8,558 bases of DNA from Actinomycetota bacterium (GTDB lineage: Bacteria > Actinomycetota > Acidimicrobiia > IMCC26256 > PALSA-610). Positions 1 through 5,613 of the stretch are shown here, piece after piece (within the stretch, counting starts at the first letter, position 1; each line of letters begins with the position of its first letter). The stretch is taken from NCBI GenBank assembly GCA_030839105.1, contig JAUZEI010000247.1, forward strand, positions 1 through 8,558, given 5' to 3'. Under the pieces are notes generated by a model. It saw nothing but the letters and a program-made list of their open reading frames with translations. It had not been told where the DNA came from and did not search any database. The position numbers and the translations under genes were made by a program.

Positions 1-284
1 ACGTCTTGGGCATGACGCCGGCGCAGGTTTCTCTGACCGTCCAGTGGGAGGCGGTCTTCATCGCCGTCGCAGGAGTCGTGTTCGGTGTGGTCAGCGGTCT
101 CGTGCTCGGGATTGGGTTCGCACAGGCCGCCGGCGTGCACGGGTTCACTCGCCTCACGGTTCCGGTCGGAACGATCAGCGGCGCGGCATTGATCGTCGTG
201 GTGGCCGCGTTCGTCGCGGCGACCATCCCGGCGCGGCGCGCAGTACGGCTCAGCGAGATCGCCGCCGTCAACCGGCTCGCGTGA
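1..284 (+). CDS. FtsX/MacB-type ABC transporter permease, C-terminal fragment (5' end outside window)
   Basis: This is the last part of a membrane permease of the FtsX/MacB class, the integral membrane partner of an ABC ATPase. The reading frame is open from the left edge (codons from nt 3) to a TGA at 282-284, so the gene starts outside the window. The first visible residues read VLGMTPAQV, matching the short cytoplasmic LGMT element that precedes the last two helices of FtsX domains. The full-length permease at 1840-4218 has the same element (ALGMTRR). Two hydrophobic segments follow, one about 10 residues after LGMT and one shortly before the end, then a basic stretch (IPARRAVRLS) and a short tail, the usual FtsX ending. 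The substrate cannot be told. The gene after it is on the same strand 108 bp on. Its ATPase partner, if any, must lie upstream of the window. Confidence 0.85.
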   Translation, partial: VLGMTPAQVSLTVQWEAVFIAVAGVVFGVVSGLVLGIGFAQAAGVHGFTRLTVPVGTISGAALIVVVAAFVAATIPARRAVRLSEIAAVNRLA

Positions 285-289
285 GGTGA

Positions 290-328
290 CGGACATGCGT
301 CGTGCGATGTCCGCCGACCTCGGGGCGG
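290..328 (+). terminator. Hairpin(s) just after the first permease; possible terminator
   Basis: Six nucleotides past the permease stop, CGGACAT (290-296) is perfectly complementary to ATGTCCG (307-313), giving a 7-bp stem with a 10-nt loop. A second possible stem, CCGCC (311-315) with GGCGG (324-328), overlaps the right arm of the first, so the two cannot form fully together. No T-run follows, so a classical intrinsic terminator is not shown. U-poor hairpins of this kind are common after GC-rich actinobacterial genes. The role is inferred from position only. Confidence 0.35.
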
Positions 329-379
329 CAAAGTAAACACGACTTTCGAGCTTCAACGTGCTTTCGCCGCCCACGGGGG

Positions 380-385
380 TAGATC
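380..385 (+). promoter_or_regulatory. Possible -10 element before the SDR gene
   Basis: TAGATC at 380-385 ends seven nucleotides before the ATG at 393. It resembles an actinobacterial -10 box (TAnnnT) but has C instead of T in the last position. No convincing -35 hexamer lies about 17 nt upstream. The spacing would suit a leaderless transcript. The alternative is a ribosome binding role for the G-run at 375-379, which is rather far from the start. Weak call. Confidence 0.2.
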
Positions 386-392
386 CGGGCTG

Positions 393-1766
393 ATGTGTAT
401 TGCAGTCATCGGGGCGAGCGGGTTCGTCGGGAGGGCCCTTTCGGTCGCGCTCGCGGGGGCGGGGTACGACGTCGTCGCGCTGGCGCGTCACCCGCCCGAT
501 ATACCGGGAGTCCGAGCGCAGTCGGTCGACGTCGCCGACGAGTCGTCACTGCGCGCCGCCCTCGACGGTTGCGAGAGCGCGTACTACCTCGTGCACTCCC
601 TGAGCGCGGGCGATTTCCGCGATCGCGACCGCGAGCTCGCAGAAGGTTGCGGCCGAGCCGCGGCGGCCGCCGGCGTCGGGCGCATCGTGTATCTCGGCGG
701 GCTGGGAGACGACCCCCAGTCGGAGCATCTCGTGAGCCGGCAAGAGGTCGGCACCGCGCTCGCGCGCGGCGGAGTCGACATCGTCGAACTGCGCGCCGCG
801 GTCGTACTCGGCGCGGGAAGCGTCTCCTTCGAGCTGCTGCGCTACCTGACCGAGCGCCTACCGTTCATGGTGTGTCCGCGGTGGGTCCGCACGGCCATTC
901 AGCCGATCGCTCTCGCCGACGTGATCCGCTATCTGATCGGCGCAATCGATGTCGAGCCGGGCGTCTACGAGATCGGTGGCGCCGATACCACGACGTACCG
1001 CGAGATGATCGCGGCGTACGCAAGCGCTCGTGGTCTGCGCCGGCGTCGCATCGCCGACGTTCCGTATCTCACTCCTCGCCTGTCGTCCTACTGGCTGGAT
1101 CTGGTCACTCCTGTCGATCGCCGCGTAAGTCACGCCCTCGTCGAGAGCCTCGTCACCGAAGTCATCGTCCACGACCGGGCGCGCACCGACGAGGCGTTCG
1201 GGATCGAGCCCCTCGGACTCGTCGACGCGCTGGCGCTCACGCTCGACGACCAGGCCCGAGCGCTGGACACCGACCTTCTCTCGCGAGAAGACGGCCTGCG
1301 CGACGGCATCTACACGGTTCGTGTCGACGTTGCGGTGCCGACCGACACCGCGGCGCGTCTCGACGCCGACCTCGGCCGGATCGGGGGGCGCTACAGCTGG
1401 TACGGGCTCTCCCTCGCGTGGCGAGCGCGCAGTGTGCTCGGCCGGCTGGTCGGCGAGCGGTGGAACCTCGAACGGGCGCACCCGATCGCAGCCGGTGAGA
1501 ACGTCGACTGGTGGCTCATCACCCGCCGCGGCCCCGGCATCCTCGTACTGCGCAGCATCGACTGGTTTCCCGGGGAAGGGTGGCTCGGCTACCGGGTCAC
1601 CGAGCACGAACTGACCCAGGTCGGCGCGCTGCGCCCCAAGGGAATCCCGGGCTTCCTCTATTGGAAGATGCTGCAACCCATCCACCGCCGAGTCTTTCGC
1701 GCGTTGGCCCGCCACCGATTGAAACGCGCGCACGACTTCGCGGATCCGCACGCAATAGACGTCTGA
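393..1766 (+). CDS. Atypical SDR-family NAD(P)-binding oxidoreductase with C-terminal DUF2867-like domain (YbjT-like)
   Basis: A 457-residue cytoplasmic protein, probably an NAD(P)H-dependent reductase or epimerase-like enzyme of unknown substrate. Residues 7-13 (GASGFVG) are the GxxGxxG nucleotide-binding turn straight after the first beta strand, and R32 after the second strand (ALARH) suggests NADP preference. YLGGLG at 100-105 and the SRQEVG stretch soon after it are typical of atypical SDRs. The classical YxxxK catalytic pair is not evident, as in other atypical members. From about residue 300 the protein leaves the Rossmann domain. The end (GFLYWKMLQPIHRRVFR) resembles the DUF2867 domain found behind the SDR domain in E. 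coli YbjT and relatives of about 460-480 residues, so the length fits. The ATG at 393 is preferred because the first beta strand begins at residue 3. The next gene follows within 75 bp on the same strand, so co-transcription is possible. The substrate is unknown. Confidence 0.85.
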   Translation: MCIAVIGASGFVGRALSVALAGAGYDVVALARHPPDIPGVRAQSVDVADESSLRAALDGCESAYYLVHSLSAGDFRDRDRELAEGCGRAAAAAGVGRIVYLGGLGDDPQSEHLVSRQEVGTALARGGVDIVELRAAVVLGAGSVSFELLRYLTERLPFMVCPRWVRTAIQPIALADVIRYLIGAIDVEPGVYEIGGADTTTYREMIAAYASARGLRRRRIADVPYLTPRLSSYWLDLVTPVDRRVSHALVESLVTEVIVHDRARTDEAFGIEPLGLVDALALTLDDQARALDTDLLSREDGLRDGIYTVRVDVAVPTDTAARLDADLGRIGGRYSWYGLSLAWRARSVLGRLVGERWNLERAHPIAAGENVDWWLITRRGPGILVLRSIDWFPGEGWLGYRVTEHELTQVGALRPKGIPGFLYWKMLQPIHRRVFRALARHRLKRAHDFADPHAIDV

Positions 1767-1782
1767 GGGTGCTGGCACTCCC
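1767..1782 (+). other. Small imperfect hairpin directly after the SDR stop codon
   Basis: The bases immediately after the TGA can fold as a short stem: GG (1767-1768) and GTG (1769-1771) pair with CAC (1776-1778) and CC (1780-1781) around a CTGG loop, with T1779 bulged. It is short, imperfect and lacks a T-run, so it may be only a weak pause site. It lies between the SDR gene and the second permease. Confidence 0.2.
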
Positions 1783-1827
1783 GCGAAACGGTGCGCTGGC
1801 CCAATGTCGTTTGCGGCACGACCGGTC

Positions 1828-1833
1828 TACGTT
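1828..1833 (+). promoter_or_regulatory. Candidate -10 box for a leaderless permease transcript
   Basis: TACGTT at 1828-1833 matches the actinobacterial -10 pattern TAnnnT and ends six nucleotides before the GTG at 1840. That is where transcription would begin if the transcript were leaderless and started on the initiation codon. No good -35 hexamer sits at 17-18 nt spacing. The perfect TTGACA at 1832-1837 overlaps this box and has no matching -10 downstream, so it was not taken as a promoter. The inference is supported by the absence of a usable Shine-Dalgarno sequence before any candidate start of this gene. Confidence 0.35.
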
Positions 1834-1839
1834 GACAGG

Positions 1840-4218
1840 GTGACGGGGATCGGTGCTCGCGCCGCGATGTGGGCCCGGGCCGACGTGCGCGCCCGGCTGC
1901 GTTCACTGCTCGCCCTCGGCGTACTCGTCGGGCTGACCGTCGGTCTCGCGGTCGCCGCCCTCGCGGGTGCTCGGCGGACCGACACGGCGTTCGCCCGGCT
2001 GCGGAATCGGACACAGGCCGCCGACGCGATCGTGTTCCCCGGCCAGGTCGGCGTTTTCAAAGCCGACTGGAGCGCGCTCGCGCGCCGGCCCGAGGTCGCA
2101 ATGATCGCGCGCTGGACTCTCACCTTCGGCCGCGCAAAGGGATTCGACGAGGAAGCGACGTTCTTCCTTCCCTCGGACCACGTATGGCTCCGCGAAGTGG
2201 ATCGTCCGGTCGTCGTCGAGGGTCGGATGTTCGACGCGACGAAGGCGGACGAGGTTGTGGTGGGCCCCGAGGCGGCGAAGAACGGTCTGCCCCTGGGCTC
2301 CACCATCGACTATCGGCCGTACGGCGCCACCCAGGACGACACGACCGGCGTCGCGCCCAACGGACCGGCGGTGCAGTTGCATGTCGTCGGCGTCGTTCGC
2401 CAGATCGACGAGTACCTGTTCGTACCCGGGATGGTCATGGTCTCGCCCGCGTTTCTCGATGGACCGGGCGTAGGCACCCTCTTGGTCGAAAACGCGATGG
2501 TGCGACTCACCCACGGAGCACGCGATGTTCCACAGCTCCAGCGCGACGTCAGCACGCGCGTCGCGCCCGGCACCCCGGTCGACAATCTGCATTCCATCCA
2601 ACGGCGCGTCGACACGACCCTTGACGTCGAACGAACCGCGCTCACCCTGCTCGCAGTCGCGGTCGCGGTCGCGGGGCTCATGCTCGTCGCGCAAGCACTA
2701 CGCAGATCGGTGTCGGTGCTGGACGACGACATCCCCGCGCTGCGCGCGATGGGATTCGATCGGCCCACCTTCGCGCTCGCGCCGGTGTGTTCCCATCTCG
2801 TTGTCGCCACCGTCGGTGTGGCGCTCACCGTCGTGACCGCGCTGGTCGCGTCGCGCTCGTTCCCCATCGGGTTGGCGGCGGAAGTCGATCCGGACCGCGG
2901 AGTTCACGCCGACTGGACAGTGCTCGGTGCCGGCATCGCGGTCGCGACGATCGGCGTACTCGGCTTTGCCGCGATCGTCGGCTGGCGGCTCGCGGGAACT
3001 CGCTCTCCTGTCCGAACAGAGCGCACTTCGGGGCTGGGCGCTCGGGTACGCGAGGCCGCGCCACTGACCGTCGGACTGGGTGTCACCATGGCCTTCCCCC
3101 GCGGCCGCGATCGCAAGAGCGCGCCGGTACGCCCCGCGTTGGTGGGCGCGATGGTCGGGGTGCTGGGCGTCGTCGCCGCCACGACGATCGATCACGGTTT
3201 GCGGGACGCGCTGACCCATCCCGAGCGGGCGGGAGTCACCTGGGATGCCGCCATCACTCCCAAGCCGGCCGATCGCGTCGGCGCCGACGTCGCGCGGTCA
3301 CGCATCAATGCGATCGCGGCGGTGCCCGACGTCTCCGGCGTGGCCGTCGTCGGACGACAAGTTTCGGAAGCCGCCGGCACGGCCGGAGTCCAGATCTTCG
3401 CCGTGACGCCGAAGGTCGGATCGGTCGAGCTCGAGACGACGAAGGGAGACGCGCCCGGCGCCGACGACGAAGCGGCGATCGGCCCCCAGACCGCGCACGT
3501 GCTCGGCGTGAAAATCGGCGACACGATCACCGTTGGTTCACTCGCGCACCGCGTTCACATCGTCGGCGAAGCTCTCTTTCCGTCCGATGTGCACGCCAGC
3601 TTCGACGAAGGCATCTGGCTGACACCGAAGACGTTTGGGACGATCGACCCCGCCACGAGAGCCGCCGAGCTCAACCGGACAGTCGTCGTCGCGGTGCGCT
3701 TTGTCGACGGCGCCGACAAGACCGCCGCCTTCGCTCGGCTCACACGAGCCGAGGGTGACGCCGTCGCGACCACTGCACCCCCGGACGTCCCGCTCGAGCT
3801 CACCAATCTTCGCAACGTTCGAATTCTTCCGCGCCTGCTCATGGGTTTCCTTGCGCTCCTTGCGGCGGCCGCGGTCGCGCACGTGCTCGCGACATCCGTA
3901 CGCCGTCGTCGACGCGATTTCGCGATGTTGCGCGCGCTGGGAATGACCCGGCGCAGCACGCGTTCGATCATCAACCTGCAGGGAAGTGCCATCGCGATCG
4001 CCGGACTCGTGGTCGGGATCCCGGCCGGCGTGATTGTCGGCCAGTCCGGCTGGCACCTCATTGCCGACCGCGTGCCGCTGCGTTTCGTCCACCCCGTCGC
4101 GCTGCTGGCGATCTTCGTCGTCGTGCCCGCCGCGCTCGCGGTCGTCAACCTGCTCGCGCTGGCACCGGGACGGCGCGCCTCGCATCTCAATCCCGCCGAG
4201 GTCCTGCACACGGAATGA
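1840..4218 (+). CDS. FtsX/MacB-type ABC transporter permease, full length
   Basis: A 792-residue integral membrane permease with two FtsX domains. Counting from the GTG at 1840, hydrophobic segments lie near residues 22-44, 268-286, 315-336 and 359-383 (first domain), and near 431-450, 663-684, 713-734 and 751-775 (second domain). The two large loops after helices 1 and 5, about 220 and 210 residues, should be extracytoplasmic like the MacB periplasmic-core domain. RRRRRDFAMLRALGMTRR (about 687-705) is the cytoplasmic coupling element of the class, and the end (NPAEVLHTE) is also typical. Such permeases work with a MacB/LolD-type ATPase, moving substrates or transmitting force across the membrane; no ATPase gene is in this window and the substrate is unknown. 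Start choice: ATG 1804 and ATG 1867 are in frame but neither has a Shine-Dalgarno sequence, while GTG 1840 has a -10-like box six bases upstream and leaves a normal short basic N-terminus. The 12 extra residues from 1804 cannot be excluded. Confidence 0.9.
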   Translation: MTGIGARAAMWARADVRARLRSLLALGVLVGLTVGLAVAALAGARRTDTAFARLRNRTQAADAIVFPGQVGVFKADWSALARRPEVAMIARWTLTFGRAKGFDEEATFFLPSDHVWLREVDRPVVVEGRMFDATKADEVVVGPEAAKNGLPLGSTIDYRPYGATQDDTTGVAPNGPAVQLHVVGVVRQIDEYLFVPGMVMVSPAFLDGPGVGTLLVENAMVRLTHGARDVPQLQRDVSTRVAPGTPVDNLHSIQRRVDTTLDVERTALTLLAVAVAVAGLMLVAQALRRSVSVLDDDIPALRAMGFDRPTFALAPVCSHLVVATVGVALTVVTALVASRSFPIGLAAEVDPDRGVHADWTVLGAGIAVATIGVLGFAAIVGWRLAGTRSPVRTERTSGLGARVREAAPLTVGLGVTMAFPRGRDRKSAPVRPALVGAMVGVLGVVAATTIDHGLRDALTHPERAGVTWDAAITPKPADRVGADVARSRINAIAAVPDVSGVAVVGRQVSEAAGTAGVQIFAVTPKVGSVELETTKGDAPGADDEAAIGPQTAHVLGVKIGDTITVGSLAHRVHIVGEALFPSDVHASFDEGIWLTPKTFGTIDPATRAAELNRTVVVAVRFVDGADKTAAFARLTRAEGDAVATTAPPDVPLELTNLRNVRILPRLLMGFLALLAAAAVAHVLATSVRRRRRDFAMLRALGMTRRSTRSIINLQGSAIAIAGLVVGIPAGVIVGQSGWHLIADRVPLRFVHPVALLAIFVVVPAALAVVNLLALAPGRRASHLNPAEVLHTE

Positions 4219-4264
4219 CGTGCGACGACCGGGTGGTGTCGCTCTACGGCCGGAGCCCGTCGGG

Positions 4265-4305
4265 GTTCGACGTGGAGTTCGGTTGCGCAAGCCTTCGCGT
4301 CGAAC
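4265..4305. repeat. Inverted repeat (8-bp arms) between convergent genes
   Basis: GTTCGACG at 4265-4272 is the exact reverse complement of CGTCGAAC at 4298-4305, with a 25-nt loop. The loop contains the 8-bp palindrome TTGCGCAA at 4283-4290. The element lies in the 112-bp gap between the + strand permease (stop at 4218) and the - strand deacetylase-like gene (stop at 4331). It directly abuts a second hairpin at 4307-4323. It may belong to a bidirectional terminator or be a protein-binding site. Confidence 0.4.
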
Positions 4306-4306
4306 G

Positions 4307-4323
4307 CACCGCCCGGGGCGGTG
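4307..4323. terminator. Compact GC hairpin, likely bidirectional terminator
   Basis: CACCGCC (4307-4313) pairs perfectly with GGCGGTG (4317-4323) around a 3-nt loop, and a G-T wobble can extend it by one pair. It starts seven nucleotides beyond the - strand stop codon (4331-4333) and lies about 90 nt beyond the + strand permease stop, so it could end transcription from both converging genes. Neither side has a T-run. That is common for actinobacterial terminators but leaves the call inferential. Confidence 0.45.
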
Positions 4324-4330
4324 TCAGAGA

Positions 4331-5398
4331 TCACGAAGACGAGCTTTCGGGACCATCGCCGGCCGGGGCAGTCGCCGCCTCGAGCGCGGCCTCGGGGGTG
4401 GTGAATGCGAAACGCGACACGAGCGGATGCGTGCGTAGGAACTCCAAGTTGGCTGCAATCGTGTCGCGCGCGCCGGTAACCGTGTGGCTCGCCCGCATCA
4501 CCGCGACCAGGTACGGCGCCCGGCGGTTTTCGGCGAGCACCTGCTGCACGATGCGGCGGAAGACCTCCGGCGAGTGCCAGAGCCCGAGTCGCTCGTACGC
4601 CGGCATGCCCGCGCCGATGGACGCCGCGTGCAGGGGCGGCGCCGGCAGCGCCTCCGTGTCGGTGACCGCGCCGGTGGTAACGGGGAGCAGCCAGGTGCCG
4701 TCGTGCTCCGGGGAAGCGGGAACCCGAAGATCCGTTCGCGACGGTCGGTAAGGGACGCGCGGATACGCACGGAAGTCGGGAAAGACGCCGGTACGACGAT
4801 CGTTCAGATTGCCGAGCGGATGGGGCGGAAGCCCGGGTTCCATTGTGAGGTCGATGCGCACGCCCAGCCGTGCGACGACCTCGAGCGTGGCCTCGTCGAG
4901 GAAGCGGTCGCCGATGCGAAGGAGCGTGCACGCGCGACCCAAGGCGTCTCGATACGCGGCAAACCCGACGTCCAGGCAGTGCGCCACCCAGTCTGGATCA
5001 CCGTGGTCGACGATCCACTCCGACTCGTCGGCTCCCCACCGGACACAGTGCACGTGCAACCCGAGCGCGTCGCCGGCGAGAGTGAGCCGCTCGGCCCGCG
5101 CGGGCGCGTGTGCCACTGCCCACGCGGGCGTGCCGTAGCCGTCCGCGATCGACGGGTCCATGCGCAGAAACCATGCCCACCGCACCGGTCGCCCCGTGGC
5201 CGCCTCGAGGCGCGAGCGCCACTCGTCGAGCAACTCCACCGTGGCCGCATAGCCGCGCCAGGGCGGCCGTCCGTCCCGTGCGACATGGCGCGTGTCGGGC
5301 TCGACGTCGACGCACACGACCACCGGTATAGGCGCAGGGTCACGCCGCATCGCATTCGCCATCCGCCAGGGGTTGCGTTCGAGGAGTTTTTGCAACAC
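4331..5398 (-). CDS. Divergent polysaccharide-deacetylase-like (NodB-fold) protein
   Basis: A 355-residue protein resembling glycoside hydrolase/deacetylase beta/alpha-barrel (NodB-like) enzymes, metal-dependent hydrolases that usually remove N- or O-acetyl groups from sugars. After a polar N-terminus, a first strand VVVCVDVEPD (26-35) supplies the candidate metal/catalytic Asp (D31). A later strand, DALGLHVH (110-117), gives a candidate His pair, H115 and H117, as in family members with an HxH motif instead of the classical HxxxH. A PYRPSR element in the middle of the protein also recalls that group. No signal peptide or membrane helix is seen, so it should act in the cytoplasm, which is unusual for wall-acting deacetylases. 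The GTG at 5398 has GGAGG 11 nt upstream; an ATG at residue 13 (5362) is a reasonable alternative since the domain starts near residue 25. The gene is divergent from aspD and convergent with the permease. The substrate is unknown, and even the family assignment is by motif only. Confidence 0.65.
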   Translation of the reverse strand: MLQKLLERNPWRMANAMRRDPAPIPVVVCVDVEPDTRHVARDGRPPWRGYAATVELLDEWRSRLEAATGRPVRWAWFLRMDPSIADGYGTPAWAVAHAPARAERLTLAGDALGLHVHCVRWGADESEWIVDHGDPDWVAHCLDVGFAAYRDALGRACTLLRIGDRFLDEATLEVVARLGVRIDLTMEPGLPPHPLGNLNDRRTGVFPDFRAYPRVPYRPSRTDLRVPASPEHDGTWLLPVTTGAVTDTEALPAPPLHAASIGAGMPAYERLGLWHSPEVFRRIVQQVLAENRRAPYLVAVMRASHTVTGARDTIAANLEFLRTHPLVSRFAFTTPEAALEAATAPAGDGPESSSS

Positions 5399-5613
5399 CG
5401 CTCGGAAAGCCTCCGCATCGAGAGTCCTCTCGGCGCCACAACCCTACGAGCTTGTACGCAGGCGACGCCCCTCGCCCTGTCGGGCGCTCAATCGCAATGT
5501 GTACACCGCCCATATGCGAGTCTCTTCTCCACGCTCCGGCCGCGGACGCGACTGCCGACGCCGCTTCGCCGAAGTCGTGACATCAAGTCGCCGAAGCAGG
5601 AGGCCGAAGACTT
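5399..5613. promoter_or_regulatory. Divergent intergenic region with small inverted repeats
   Basis: These 215 bp separate two divergent genes, so promoters for both should lie here. I cannot name a convincing -35/-10 pair on either strand. Visible structures are a 6-bp inverted repeat CGAGAG/CTCTCG at 5419-5432, which would fall in the leader of the - strand gene. There is also a 5-bp stem CGCCC/GGGCG with a 4-nt loop at 5473-5486, and the palindrome GTGTACAC at 5499-5506 followed closely by CATATG at 5511-5516. The palindrome could be a small operator. I see no ORF of its own here. Confidence 0.35.
5598..5603 (+). promoter_or_regulatory. Strong Shine-Dalgarno sequence deciding the aspD start
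   Basis: AGGAGG at 5598-5603 is a perfect anti-16S match, with 10 nt between it and the GTG at 5614. It fixes GTG 5614 as the start of the aspartate decarboxylase gene, and it is the best ribosome binding site in the window. Confidence 0.75.

Noticed and set aside
858..1778. 306-codon minus-strand frame opposite the SDR gene
   Set aside because: It has no motifs and lies wholly antisense to a gene with a clear Rossmann motif and DUF2867-like tail.
1773..1790. Sigma-54-like TGGCAC element after the SDR stop
   Set aside because: The matching TTGC(A/T) element is missing at the required spacing, and sigma-54 is not expected in actinobacteria.
1832..1837. Perfect TTGACA as a -35 box
   Set aside because: No -10-like hexamer lies 16-19 bases downstream, and the site would place transcription start inside the coding region.
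4215..4751. 178-codon frame starting at an ATGA overlap with the permease stop
   Set aside because: The ATGA junction looks like coupling, but most of the frame is antisense to the deacetylase-like gene, the product has no domain character, and the two hairpins at 4265-4323 interrupt it.
3555..4931. 458-codon open frame on the minus strand across the permease end and the deacetylase-like gene
   Set aside because: It is Arg/Ala/Pro-rich without domain motifs, and it overlaps two well-supported genes in other frames. It is a typical GC-rich shadow frame.
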